Shown: positions 34,966-47,644 of the stretch, piece by piece
Layout of the letters: each line of letters starts with the position of its first letter
How positions within the stretch are numbered: position 1 is the stretch's first letter
Source: JALORV01 sp963703945
Lineage (GTDB): Bacteria; Pseudomonadota; Gammaproteobacteria; Burkholderiales; Burkholderiaceae_F
DNA length: 64,000 nucleotides
NCBI GenBank assembly: GCA_963703945.1
Contig: CAVPGM010000010.1
Span: 124,001 to 188,000, forward strand
Reading direction: 5' to 3'
The notes under the pieces: generated by a model
The model's database searches: none
What the model saw: the letters and a program-made list of their open reading frames with translations, nothing else
What the model was told of the DNA's origin: nothing
Position numbers and translations under genes: made by a program

Positions 34966-37579
34966 TCACTCACCGGGAGGCCGGACCTTGCGCGTGGGTG
35001 TCGCCGCGTAAGGATCGTCGGGCCAGTAGTGCTTGGGATAGCGACCCTTCAACTCCTTCTTCACTTCGACATAGCCCCGGGCCCAGAAGCTCGCGAGATC
35101 GCGGGTGACCTGCACCGGACGCCGCGCCGGCGACAGCAGTTCGAGCGTGACCGGCACGCGACCACCGGCAAGCCGCGGTGATTCCATCCAGCCGAACACC
35201 TCCTGCAAGCGGACGGCCAGGGCGGGCACCGCGCCGGTGTAGTCCACCGCGATCGCGTGAACCGCTCGGCACGGTCAGGTGCGTCGGCGCCCATTCGTCG
35301 AGCCGGCGCTGCGCATTCCAGTCGAGCAGGCCGTGCAGCGCGCCGCGCAGGTCGACGCGGGCAAGGTGCTCGCGGCGCGTCACGCCATCGAGCCACGGCG
35401 CGAGCCAGTCTTCGAGCGTCGCAAGCAACGTGGCGTCCGACACGTCGGGCCATTCGGCGGCCTGTTCCGGTGTCGTCGCGCTGTTGCGTACCAGGGTGAC
35501 CCGCGCCCGCCATTGCTGCAGATCCTTCGTCCACGGCAGGCAGTCGAGCCCGAGTGCGCGAATGCCCGCGAGCATCGCCGCGCGCGTATCGGCTTCGACT
35601 CCGCCGCGCAGTGGCGCGTTCTTCGAGCACCAGCGCACCCAGGCGCTGCACCCGACGCGCAATGACGGCACCCGTCCGCGGCATCCCAGGCAACTTCGTC
35701 CTGCTCCGTGATGAGCGCACCGAAGTGCTGTTCGAGCAGCGCGCGCTCGAGCGGCGCCGCGAGGTACAGCTTTGCTTCGCGCTCGCCGGCATCGATCTCG
35801 GCGGCAACGATGAATTCACTGCGCGCCAGCGCCGAAGGTCCCGGCAGCGCCGCGCCGCGACCCTGGCTCAGCAGGTAGCGCCCGCCCTCGCCGCCCCGCG
35901 CCATGCCGATGCGGTCGGGGTAGGCGAATGCCAGCAGCAGTCCGACGGCCTGGTCGCGCGCGAGCTGCGGCTGACCGTGGGTGCGCGCCGCGTCGTCGCG
36001 GCTGATGCGCCGGGCAAACAGTTCACTGGAACGTCGCACCTGCTGCAGCGCCCGACCATCGACGGCGAAGCCCGCGGGTGCCGGAGCGCCGCGCAGGACG
36101 TCCACTCGATGACGCAGGTCCGGGTCGCGCTGCATGCCCTGCGCACGCAGCGGATCGCGCTCGCTGAGCAGCCCGGCAATGTCGCAGGCGAGATCGGCCA
36201 GGCCCAGCGCTGCACCGCGTTCGATCATGTGCGCGAGCCGCGGGTGCGTGCCGAGACTGGCCATGCGACGTCCGCTGGGCGTCGCCTGGCCGCGTGCGTC
36301 GATCGCTTCGAGTCGCTGCAGCAGCTCTCGCGCCTGCGTCAGCGTCGCGAGCGGCGGTGGATCGAGCCAGGCCAGGGACGCGCGGATCGCTCGCACCCCA
36401 GCAGGCGAGTTCGAGCGCGAGCGGCGCGAGATCGGCCTCGAGGATCTCCGGAACGGCCTGTGCCGACAGCGAGGCGTGCGCGGACTCGGACCACAGCCGA
36501 TAGCAGACGCCGGGCGCGGTGCGCCCTGCGCGACCGCGGCGCTGGTCGGCCGAGGCGCGGGAAATCGCCACGGTCTCGAGGCGGCTCATGCCGCTGTCGG
36601 GATCGAAGCGCTGCCGTCGCTCGAGGCCTGCATCGACGACGACGCGCACGCCTTCGATGGTGAGGCTCGTTTCGGCGAGGTTCGTGGCGACGACGACCTT
36701 GCGGCGCCCTGCGGGTGCAGGACGCAGCGCCGCATCCTGTGCCGCGGCGTCGAGATCGCCGTACAGCGGCAGGACCAGCAGCGAAGGATCGCCCGCGCCG
36801 GCAGCGATGGCATCGCAGCAGCGCCGGATCTCCGCGGCGCCCGGCAGGAAGACGAGCACGTCGCCCGGATCGGACTCCAGCGCACGCAGGACGACGCGAG
36901 CAGCGCGCTGCTCGATGGGTTCGGGCCAGCGGTTGACGCCGGCCGGCACCGCGGCCGCGTACTGCGTGGCGACGTCGAAGGCGCGCCCCTCGGACCGCAC
37001 GGAACCTGCATCGCCGAGCACCGTCGCCACCGCAGCGCCGTCCAGCGTCGCCGACATGACGAGCAGGCGCAGGTCGTCGCGCAGGTGGCGCTGCGCATCG
37101 AGTGCCAGCGCGAGACCGAGGTCCGACTGCAGGTTGCGCTCGTGGAACTCGTCGAAGATCACGCAGCCGACGTCTTCGAGCGCAGGATCGCTCTGCAGTC
37201 GGCGCGCCAGGATGCCCTCGGTCACTACCTCGATGCGCGTCGCAGCGCTGACGCGGGTTTCGAGCCGCGTGCGGTAGCCCACGAGCTGCCCAGGCTCCGA
37301 GCCCGCAAGCTGCGACAGTCTTCGTGCCACGGCGCGCGCCGCGATCCGGCGCGGCTGCAGCATGACGATGCGCTTGTCCGCGCCGAGCCAGGGCTCGTCC
37401 AGCAGCGCGAGCGGAACGACGGTGCTCTTGCCCGCACCCGGCGGCGCCTCGAGCACCGCGTTGCGATGCGCCCGCAGGGCCGATCGCAGTGCGGGCAGCG
37501 CGTCGAGGATCGGGGTGGCGGGCAGCGAAAAGCGCAAGCGGTGCGGCGTCCCTGTGACTATCGCGCCGGCAATGTGCAT
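34966..37579 (-). pseudogene. hrpB: ATP-dependent RNA helicase HrpB, frameshifted
   Basis: DExH-box helicase of about 870 codons. From ATG 37579 the first half is intact: AVLEAPPGAGKSTVVPLALL (Walker A), IVMLQPRRIAARAVARRL (Ia), CVIFDEFHERNLQSDLGL (DEFH box), LRLLVMSATLDG (motif III), VVVATNLAETSLTIEGV and SADQRRGRAGRTAPGVCYRL (motif VI). The C-terminal half includes TPSGRRMASLGTHPRLAHM (ratchet region) and the HrpB-specific tail LASFWARGYVEVKKELKGRY. Indels near 36,390, 35,700, 35,600 and 35,270. HrpB is a DEAH-type helicase of proteobacteria with a poorly known role in RNA metabolism. Divergent from the DUF456 gene. Confidence 0.92.
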
Positions 37580-37606
37580 GATTGGCTGCATGGAAGGGAA
37601 CAACGT

Positions 37607-38086
37607 GTGGATGTGGGTGTCTCGCCGCTGCTCATGGTGCTCGGCGGGCTGGCGGGTGCGGTGTTGCCGGCGCTGCCCGGCGTGCCGCTCGTGTTCGGCG
37701 GGCTGCTGGTCGCGGCCTGGGCCGACGACTTTCAGCGCGTCGGCTGGATCACGCTCACGTTTCTCGGCGTGCTGACAGTCGCGTCGTTCGCCATCGATTT
37801 CGCGGCCACGGCGATGGGCGCCAAGCGCGTCGGGCGCCTCGCGGCTTGCCATCGTCGGGCGCCGCGCTCGGCACGCTCGGCGGCCTGTTCCTCGGCATTC
37901 CGGGGCTGATTCTCGGACCCGTTCGTCGGCGCGGTCGCCGGCGAGATGCTCTCGCATGGCGAGTGGCGCAAGGCCACGCAGGCGGGTTTCGCGACGTGGA
38001 TGGGCCTGCTGTTCGGCACGCTCGCGAAGCTCGCGCTCGTGTTCACGATGCTCGGGATCTTCCTGTTCGCGTACCTGATCGGCTGA
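37607..38086 (+). pseudogene. DUF456 membrane protein, frameshifted
   Basis: GTG 37607 is chosen since GGAAGGG lies eight bases upstream. The protein is a glycine-rich, multipass inner-membrane protein of about 160 residues: LLMVLGGLAGAVLPALPGVP, LVFGGLLVAAWADDFQRVG, LTFLGVLTVASFAIDFAATA, GALGTLGGLFLGIPGLILGP and LAKLALVFTMLGIFLFAYLIG. These are the DUF456 hallmarks. Two indels near 37,842 and 37,918 cancel each other, so start and stop share a frame. Function unknown. It diverges from hrpB with 27 bases between starts. Confidence 0.8.
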
Positions 38087-38605
38087 GTCCGGCCGGTGCG
38101 AGAGTTGGGGCGCGGCTCCGAGTGTCTTCCGACGCGCGCAGAAGGCGATGCTCGCGTCAGCGACCGATCCGGCGCCTTTCCGCCGAGCTCGGAACAGCGC
38201 CGGAGTACATCGCTGATAGGCCTCGCACGCAGCCGTCGCATGGCGCGTGACGGTCCCCTGGACGGCAACGAGGATCCGATCGCGCTGTACGCCTGCAAGT
38301 GCGCGTTGCGCCGCATCCGAGATTCAGCGCGCGAGTGCGGAGAACGCGCCGCGCAATTGCGCCGCATCGACAGCGCGATCGGTGATGTGGCCGCGACTGC
38401 AGGCGCAAGCAAACGGATCGAGCGACCAGAAGCCGCGCATGGCGCAGTCATGGCGGATTGATCGGTCCCGCTTGAGGTTCGAGGCTGACCGTTCCACGCG
38501 CCATGGACGGCGCGGATGCGAGCCTACACCGGGATGTATGCTTACGGCGGGTCCCTCGAAGCCTCAAGCGGGACCGGTCGCGTGCACCGCGCGAACCGAG
38601 CAGCG
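38087..38605. other. Intergenic region without a supported gene
   Basis: This 519-base gap lies between convergent genes. It contains a long inverted repeat (38464-38575). Open frames exist on both strands, but none has a plausible ribosome binding site, domain or convincing codon pattern. Confidence 0.45.
38464..38575. repeat. Long inverted repeat downstream of acs
   Basis: Arms 38464-38484 (GGTCCCGCTTGAGGTTCGAG plus G) and 38554-38575 are reverse complements except for one inserted base; the spacer is 69 bases. The element sits between the convergent ends of DUF456 and acs. Its size and setting resemble the inverted repeat at 7345-7453, although the arm sequences differ. Confidence 0.6.
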
Positions 38606-40556
38606 CTACGAGCGCACCATCCGGTTGTCGACGAGCTGCGCGACCACGCCGGGATCGGCCAGCGTCGAGATGTCGCCGAGCGCCTCGTGCTCGTTGGCCG
38701 CGATCTTGCGCAGGATGCGGCGCATGATCTTGCCGGAGCGCGTCTTCGGCAGCCCCGGCGCCCACTGGATGTAGTCCGGCGTCGCGATCGGACCGATCTC
38801 CCGCCGCACCCACTCGCGCAGTTCCTTGCGCAGGTCTTCCGTCGGCTCGGCGTCGTGCACGAGCGTGACGTAGGCGTAGATGCCCTGCCCCTTGATGTCG
38901 TGCGGGCAACCGACGACCGCCGCTTCGGCAACCTTCGGCGTGCGCCACCAGCGCGCTCTCGATCTCGGCCGTGCCGAGACGGTGGCCCGCGACGTTCAGC
39001 ACGTCGTCGACGCGCCCGGTGATCCAGTAGTAGCCGTCGGCATCGCGCTTCGCGCCGTCACCGGTGAAGTAGCGGCCCGGGAAGGTGCGGAAGTACGTGT
39101 CGATGAAGCGCTGGTGATCGCCGAACACCGTGCGCATCTGGCCCGGCCAGCTGTCGTTCAGCACGAGGTTGCCTTCGTTGGCGCCCTCGAGCGGCTGGCC
39201 GTCGTTGTCGACGAGCCCGGGCTGCACGCCGAAGAACGGCCTGCGTCGCCGAGCCCGGCTTCTGGTCGATCGCGCCCGGCAGCGGGCTGATCAGGATGCC
39301 GCCGGTCTCGGTCTGCCACCACGTGTCGACGATCGGGCAGCGGCCGTCGCCGACGACGCGGTGATACCACTCCCACGCTTCCGGGTTGATCGGCTCGCCG
39401 ACCGTGCCGAGCAGCCGCAGCGTCGAGCGCGAGTGCTTCTTCACCGGCGCGTCGCCCTCGCGCATCAGCGCGCGCAGCGCCGTCGGCGCGGTGTAGAAGA
39501 TCGTGACCTTGTGCTTGTCGCAGACCTGCCAGAAGCGGTCCGGGTCCGGGTAGCTCGGCACGCCCTCGAACATCAGCGACGTCGCGCCGTTCGCGAGCGG
39601 CCCGTACACGACGTAGCTGTGGCCCGTGACCCAGCCGACGTCGGCCGTGCACCAGTACACGTCGTCCTCGCGCAGGTCGAACACGGCCTCGTGCGTGAGC
39701 GCGGCGTAGACGAGGTAGCCGCCGCTCGTGTGCAGCACGCCCTTCGGCTTGCCGGTCGAGCCGGAGGTGTAGAGGATGAACAGCGGGTCCTCCGCGTCCA
39801 CCGCCACGGGCTCGCACTCGTCGGCCTGCGCGTCGACGACCTCGTCGTACCAGCGGTCGCGGTGGTACATCGCGACCGCCGAGCCCGTGCGCTTGACGAC
39901 CAGCACGTGCTTGACCGTCTCGGTGCCGGGCGCCGACAGCGCCTGGTCCACGTTGGCCTTGAGCGGCACCGTCTTGCCGCCGCGCACGCCTTCGTCCGCC
40001 GTGATCACGACGGTCGACGCGCAGTCTGCGATGCGGCCCGCGAGCGAATCCGGCGAGAAGCCGCCGAAGACCACCGAATGGATCGCGCCGATGCGCGCGC
40101 ACGCGAGCATCGCGACGGCGGCCTCGGGAATCATCGGCAGGTAGATGGTGACGCGGTCGCCCTTCTGCACGCCGAGGCTCTGCAGCGCGTTGGCGAGCCT
40201 GCAGACGCGGTGGTAGAGCTCGCGGTAGGTGACGTGCTGCGAGACCGTCGGGGTCGTCGCCTTCGTAGATGAACGCGGTCTTGTCGCCGCGCGTCGCGAG
40301 GTGGCGGTCGAGGCAGTTGTACGAGACGTTGAGCTTGCCGTCGTAGTACCAGCGGATGTGGAAGTCGCTGCGCGTCGAAGCTGACGTCCTTGACCTTGCG
40401 TGTACGGCTGCACCCAGTCGATGCGCCGGCCCATGCGGCCCCAGAAGCCTTCCGGGTCGCGGATCGATTCGGCGTAGGCCTGCTCGTAGTCGTCCTTGCG
40501 GTAGCGCGCGCCTGCGCCGCGAATGTCGCCGGCACTTCGTACAACTGCTTGTGCAT
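38606..40556 (-). pseudogene. acs: Acetyl-coenzyme A synthetase Acs, frameshifted
   Basis: Activates acetate to acetyl-CoA through acetyl-AMP. ATG 40556 (MHKQLYEVPATFAAQA) opens a gene of about 650 codons, the normal length. Blocks: RVTIYLPMIPEAAVAMLACA, GAIHSVVFGGFSPDSLAGRI, the P-loop-like LFILYTSGSTGKPKGVLHT, CTADVGWVTGHSYVVYGPLA, DTWWQTETGGILISPLPG, and the C-terminal GLPKTRSGKIMRRILRKI, whose lysine is the known regulatory acetylation site. Indels near 40,500, 40,385, 40,255, 39,245 and 38,860-38,950. The HIT-protein gene ends 46 bases upstream of its start on the same strand. Confidence 0.93.
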
Positions 40557-40602
40557 CGTCAGACTCCCCTGCGCCCGGGCTGCTGCCGGGACGCGTTCAC
40601 CG

Positions 40603-41022
40603 TCAGTCGAGCGCGGCGCGCACGCGTGCAGCGTGCTCCGCCAGCAGCTTGTGATCCGCCATGTCGCGCGCGTGGAAGCGCAGGTCGAGCCCCTCGTGGC
40701 GCGGCACGACGTGGAAGTGGATGTGGAACACGGACTGGCCGGCCGCGCTGCCGTTCAGCTGCGCGATCAGGATGCCGGGCGCGTCGAACGCCTTCTTGAC
40801 GGCGCTGGCGACGCGCTGCGTCGTCAGGATCGTCGCGGCCAGCGCGTCGGGCGGCAGGTCGAGGATGTTCTCCGCCGGCGTCTTCGGGATCACCAGCGTG
40901 TGGCCGTCTGCCTGCGGCATCACGTCCATGAACGCGAGCGTGTGCTCGTCCTCGAAGACCTTGTGCGACGGGATCTCGCCGCGCAGGATGCGCGCGAAGA
41001 TGTTGTTGCTGTCGTAAGCCAT
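40603..41022 (-). CDS. HIT-family hydrolase
   Basis: Intact 139-residue protein from ATG 41022 (MAYDSNNIFARILRGEIPSH). The histidine triad is SVFHIHFHVVPRHEG at about residues 95-110, and LAFMDVMPQADGHTLVIPK is the conserved N-terminal part. HIT proteins hydrolyse nucleoside phosphoramidates or dinucleotides (HinT/Hit-like). An upstream in-frame ATG at 41094 lacks family similarity. The gene lies between dacB and acs on the same strand. Confidence 0.92.
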   Translation of the reverse strand: MAYDSNNIFARILRGEIPSHKVFEDEHTLAFMDVMPQADGHTLVIPKTPAENILDLPPDALAATILTTQRVASAVKKAFDAPGILIAQLNGSAAGQSVFHIHFHVVPRHEGLDLRFHARDMADHKLLAEHAARVRAALD

Positions 41023-41119
41023 GGTCGGTGGCGCCCTGCTCCCCGGTCTGCCGTGGCCGAGTATAGCGGCGGTCCGGCGACGCCCCGACGCCATTCGACC
41101 AAAGGATGAGACCGGTCGT

Positions 41120-42575
41120 CTACTGCCCGAAGACCCACTGCACGAGCGCCGCCTGGATCGCCTCGCCGGGACCCTGCGCAGCCGTGGGGTGATTGAGGAT
41201 GACGACGGTGACGAAGGTCCGCCCGCTCGCGGCGTTGACGAAACCCGCGAGCGCCGAGACGTCCTCGAGCGTGCCGGTCTTCATGCGCAACCGGCCCTGC
41301 ATTTCGGGCGCCTTGAACCGGCGCTTGAGGGTGCCGTCGGTGGCCGACAGCGGCAGCGACGCGGCGAACTCGGGCATGTACTGGCTGCGGTAGGCGGCCA
41401 GCAGCACGTCGGCCATCGTCGCGGCGCTGATGCGCTCGTTGCGGGAGAGTCCCGAGCCGTTCTCGAGCACGAGCTCCGGCGCGGCGATGCCGTGCTGCGC
41501 CAGGAATGCCACGATCGCGTCGCGACCGGCGCTGGTCGTCGCCGGACGGCCCGGATAGCGCTCGGCGCCCATGCGTCAGGAACAGCGCGCGCGCCATCGA
41601 GTTGCTCGAGTACTTGTTGACGAGCCGGATCACCTCGGCGAGCGTCAGCGATTCGTGCGAGTAGAGCAGCTTCGCGTCGGCCGGCAGCGTGCCGAGGCGC
41701 ATGCCGCCGCCGATCGTCCCGCCCGCTTGCTGCCAGAACGTGCGGAACAGGCCGTACGCGAAATCGGGCGCCTTCATGACGGCACGCGACACCGAGAACT
41801 GGCCGCACCCCGCCGCGTACCGGCCCGAGAGTTCGATGCGGTTGCCGGTCGCGCCGTCGGGCATTGCGACCACGATGCCGCCGGCGCCACGCTTGCAGGC
41901 GCCCGGATCGAGGCGGACGTTGTTGTCGATCGCCAGGTTCGCGGGCCAGGGGTTGGCGCTGACGCGCACGGAACCGGTGGCTGCGTCCGGCACCGCGTTG
42001 ATGGTGACCGTCTGGAAATTCACCAGCAGTGCGTCGGGCAGCACGTTGTAGGTGCGGTACGGGCAGGTTGTCGAACGCGCCGCGATCGTCGCCCTGGGCG
42101 CGAAGTAGGTGTTGTCGATGACGACGTCGCCCGCGATGCGAGCGACGCCGGCCTGGCGCAGGCCGCTCACGAACGCCCACCAGCGCTCGTGCGTCATGAA
42201 CGGATCGCCGCCGCCCACGCAGCACGAGGTTGCCTTCGAGCACCTGGTCGCGGATCGGGCCGGTGGCGTAGGCACGGGTCCGCCAGGTGTAGGCCGGGCC
42301 CGAGCGATTCGAGCGCCGAGTAGGTCGTGACGACCTTCATCGTCGACGCCGGATTGCGCGGCACGGTCGAGTTGAAGCTGACGAGCGGCTCGTCGCGGCC
42401 GACCTCGCGCACGAACACGCTGAGGCTGGTGCCCGGCACCTTCTGCCGCTTCATGGCCTGTTCGACTTCGGGCGGCAGGTAGTCGCGGTCGCGCGCGCCG
42501 GCGGCTGCCGGGCGCGTTGAGCAGCGCGGCGGCGAGCAGCAAGGACAACAGCAGGCGGGGCAGGATGGGGCGCAT
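41120..42575 (-). pseudogene. dacB: D-alanyl-D-alanine carboxypeptidase/endopeptidase (PBP4 type) DacB, frameshifted
   Basis: Periplasmic peptidoglycan carboxypeptidase/endopeptidase of the S13 family, about 480 residues. ATG 42575 leads with a signal peptide (LPRLLLSLLLAAALLNAPG). The active-site SXXK is PRNPASTMKVVTTYSALESL, the SXN motif is in NKYSSNSMARALFLT, and the KTG motif is in GRLRMKTGTLEDVSALAGFV. The inserted domains typical of PBP4 (GDVVIDNTYFAP, TVTINAVPDAATGSVRVSA) are present. Indels near 42,510, 42,290, 42,215, 42,065 and 41,575. Same strand as HIT and acs, but with about 100 bases between. Confidence 0.9.
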
Positions 42576-42673
42576 CGAACTCGATGTCGTGGAGCGCGCG
42601 AATCATAAGCGATGCGGTGGCGGCGCGCGGCGCCGCTGACGCATACTCGCTGCCCGTCGGAAGCAGGAACAGC

Positions 42674-43308
42674 ATGCGCAAGATCTGGAACACGGTGTTG
42701 AAGGGGCTCGTGGCGATCCTGCCGATCGGCCTCACCGTCTACGTCGTCTACTGGCTCGCGGTCACGGCCGAGCGGCTGTTCTCGCCGGTCGATCAAGCTG
42801 CTGGTCCCGGAGCGCGTACTACTGGCCGGGCCTCGGACTGCTGATCGGACTGCGTGGTGCTGTATTTCGTCGGCCTCGCCGTCAACGCCTACTTCGTGCA
42901 GCCGCGCGCTGCGCATGTCGGACGCGTTGTTCGCGCGCATCCCGGTCGTCAAGACGATCTACCTCGCGATCCGCGACTTCATGCGGTTCTTTCCGTCCTC
43001 GGGCCAGGGCAGCGACCTGCGGCGCGTGGTGCTGGTGCCAGTTCGGGCCCGGGCAAGGTCATCGGCTTCGTCACCGCCGAGTCGGACGAGATGCTGCGCC
43101 GCTCGACGCCGGCCGGCGACGACATGGTCGCCGTCTACCTGCCCATGAGCTACATGGTCGGCGGCTACACGATTTTCCTGCCGCGGGAACTGGTCGAGAC
43201 CGACGTCGCTGTCGGTCGAGGAAGGCATGCGCATCGCGCTGATGGGCGGCGTGCGCAGCAGCGCGACGCCCGCTGCGCCGGCGGGAATCGTCGCCGGGGA
43301 GCGCCTGA
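42674..43308 (+). pseudogene. DUF502 membrane protein, frameshifted
   Basis: ATG 42674 begins MRKIWNTVLKGLVAILPIGL, then TVYVVYWLAVTAERLFSPV and a second helix GLLIGLVVLYFVGLAVNAYF. The soluble part reads ARIPVVKTIYLAIRDFMRFF, GKVIGFVTAESDEMLRRST and VYLPMSYMVGGYTIFLPRE. These match DUF502, a two-helix membrane family of unknown function seen in many proteobacteria and plants. At least five indels (near 42,800, 42,825, 42,905, 43,045 and 43,205). The stop TGA at 43306-43308 abuts the GTG of the next gene, so the two are likely coupled. Confidence 0.82.
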
Positions 43309-43309
43309 C

Positions 43310-43973
43310 GTGCAGGCCGTCGTCATTCCCGGTCACGCCGTTCGCCCAGAACTGCTCGCTGGTCTGGTGCCCGCGCACGCTGGAAGGCGCGGTGATCGAC
43401 CCGGGCGGCGACCTCGACAAGGTGCTCGCCGCGGCGCAGCAAGCACGGCGTGACGCTCACGAAGATCCTGCTGACGCACGCCCACATCGACCACGCCGGC
43501 GGCACGGCCAAGCTCGCGCGCGACCTGAACCTGCCGATCGTCGGCCCGCATCCGCGGCGACCAGTTCTGGATCGACGGCATCGCCGAGCAGGGCCGCATG
43601 TTCGGCTTCGGGCAATGCGAAAGCTTCGTGCCCGACCAGTGGCTCGACCAGGGCGACAAGGTGCAGGTCGGCGACGTCGAGTTCGACGTGCAGCATTGCC
43701 CGGGCCACACGCCGGGCCACGTGATGTTCCACTCGCGCCGCGGACCAGCATCGCGTTCGTCGGCGACGTGCTGTTCGCCGGGTCGATCGGCCGCACCGAT
43801 TTTCCGGGCGGCGACTACGACACGCTGATCCGCTCGATTCGCGAGCAGGCTGTTTACGCTCGGCGACGACGTGCGCTTCGTGCCCGGGCACGGGCCGATG
43901 TCGACGTTCGGGGACGAACGGCGCGACGAATCCGTTCGTGGGCGATGCGGTCGTGGCGTCCAGGCGCGGCTGA
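43310..43973 (+). pseudogene. Metallo-beta-lactamase-fold hydrolase, YcbL/glyoxalase II-like, frameshifted
   Basis: About 220 residues from GTG 43310. The metal sites are clear: ILLTHAHIDHAGGTAKLARD (HxHxDH), PGHTPGHVMFHSR, IAFVGDVLFAGSIGRTDFPG and FVPGHGPMSTFGDERR. The subgroup features VTPFAQNCSLVWCP at the N-terminus and GSIGRTDFPGGD match YcbL-type hydroxyacylglutathione hydrolases. Indels near 43,326, 43,440, 43,557, 43,740, 43,850 and 43,925. Hydrolysis of a glutathione or CoA thioester is likely. It begins one base after the DUF502 stop. Confidence 0.87.
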
Positions 43974-43989
43974 GCCGCGACCCGCACGG

Positions 43990-44334
43990 TCAGCCGGTCT
44001 TGTCGGACTTGCGGCGACCGCGGCCGGCATCGGCACGCTTGTCGACATCGATCCAGCCGTCGATCGCCACGCCCATGTCGCGCGCGCGCCGCGGTCCGGC
44101 ACGACGGTCGTCGTGGTGCTGGTACCGGCACGTGCAGTTCTCGCACGTGCAGTTCCTGAGCGGCAGGGTCGGGGCGTCGCGCGACAGGAAGCGCTGGCCC
44201 TGCAGCGCCCGCGCCTCGTGGCAGCATGCGACTGCCGGGCTGGATGCTCACGGCATGAAACGACTGCGTCGCCTTCTTCGCCACGGGCTTGGCCGCCTTG
44301 GTCGGCGGTGACAGGCTCGCCCCGCGACAAACAT
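43990..44334 (-). pseudogene. Small conserved Cys-rich protein, frameshifted
   Basis: The C-terminal 80 residues read well to TGA 43990-43992: CCHEARALQGQRFLSRDAPT, LPLRNCTCENCTCRYQHHDD and MGVAIDGWIDVDKRADAG. The CxCxxCxC cluster followed by Tyr-Gln-His-His suggests a metal or iron-sulfur site. The N-terminal part (PTKAAKPVAKKATQSFHAVS) lies in another frame; indels near 44,225 and perhaps 44,300. ATG 44334 is a tentative start. I recognise a conserved short proteobacterial protein but no function. Confidence 0.55.
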
Positions 44335-44505
44335 GCCCTTGGCACGGTCGAAAAAGGAGGTAGGCCACGACGGTTCCTTGCGGACTGGAGCGGAACACTA
44401 GCCACGCCGGACAGCCTGTCCGCTGTGACCCGGGTCGCAGAATCGCACTTGCCCGCCCCGGCATGGGAAGCCGACACTTTCCGCCTGACCGGAAGAGACC
44501 CCTGC

Positions 44506-46648
<2,143 letters not shown>

Positions 46649-46786
46649 GCATCACCCGGCGCGCGAGCGCACTTGTACAGCCGCGCTGTAGGAATTGCCC
46701 CGGACACGATGCGTATTCGTACGATTGGCGACGAACGTGCGGCGGGCGACATAGTCAGCCGCGGCGCGCAATGCGCAGGGGGCGGA

Positions 46787-47613
46787 ATGCCTGGCACCGA
46801 GCACAGAACCAGGCGGCGTGCGGCCCGCTTCAGCGGCGGGCCTCTATTACCCCAAGGATGCAGACGGCCTCCGCTGCGCCCTGCAGACGCTGCTTGGCAG
46901 CGGCGGCAATGCCGGTACCAGTGCTCGCCTGCCGAAGGCGCTGATCGTGCCGCACGCGGGTTACGCGTATTCCGGCGCAGTCGCAGCCGTCGGCGTTCCG
47001 GACGCTCGACAGCGTGGCAGCGGCCTCGATCCGCCACGTGGTGCTGCTGGGCCCGAGTCATCGAGTCAAGATGCGCGGCCTCGCCTTGCCCTCGTGCGAC
47101 CACTTCTCGACGCCGTTCGGCCAGGTGCGCGTCGACGATGAAGGCCGCCGGCGCCTGCGGGAACTCGGGCTCGCGGGCATTGCGGACGCGCCGCATGCGC
47201 TCGAGCATTCGCTCGAGGTGCAGGTGCCGTTCCTGCAGTCCGTGCTGACCGACTTCGACCTGCTGCCGATCGCGGTGGGACTCGCCCCGCCCGAGCAGGT
47301 GGGCCGCGCGCTCGAGGCCGTCTGGGGCGGCCCGGAGACGCTGATCGTGGTCAGTTCGGACTTGAGCCACCACCACACCCACGTCGAGGCCCAGGCGCTC
47401 GACCAGCAGACCGCCAGGTGCATCGTCGAGCGCCGCAGCGACCTGTCGGAATCGCAGGCCTGCGGGGCCGACAGCATCAACGGGCTGATGGAGGTCGCGC
47501 GGCATCGCGACCTCGAGGTGCGGTTGCTGGACCGCCGGACCTCGGGCGACACCGCCGGAGACAGCCAGCGCGTCGTGGGTTACGGCAGTTTCGCGCTCTA
47601 CGCCCGCGATTGA
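46787..47613 (+). pseudogene. amrB: MEMO1-family protein AmrB (AmmeMemoRadiSam B), frameshifted N-terminus
   Basis: About 275 residues from ATG 46787. The N-terminus GVRPASAAGLYYPKDADGLR and IVPHAGYAYSGAVAAV, then HVVLLGPSHRVKMRGLALPS, HSLEVQVPFLQSVL, LIVVSSDLSHHHTH and CGADSINGLMEVARHRDLEV are the conserved blocks of the MEMO1 fold, a metal-site protein related to LigB dioxygenases. In many microbes it sits with AMMECR1 and a radical SAM protein; neither is adjacent here. Indels near 46,825 and 46,990. The gene is followed 31 bases later by the TPR protein gene on the same strand. Confidence 0.85.
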
Positions 47614-47644
47614 ACCCGCGCCGCGCGCATGTCAGTCTGGCGCG

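Noticed and set aside
38096..38461. Plus-strand frame of 121 codons between DUF456 and acs
   Set aside because: No ribosome binding site, no recognisable motif, and a competing open frame on the other strand; left as gene-free.
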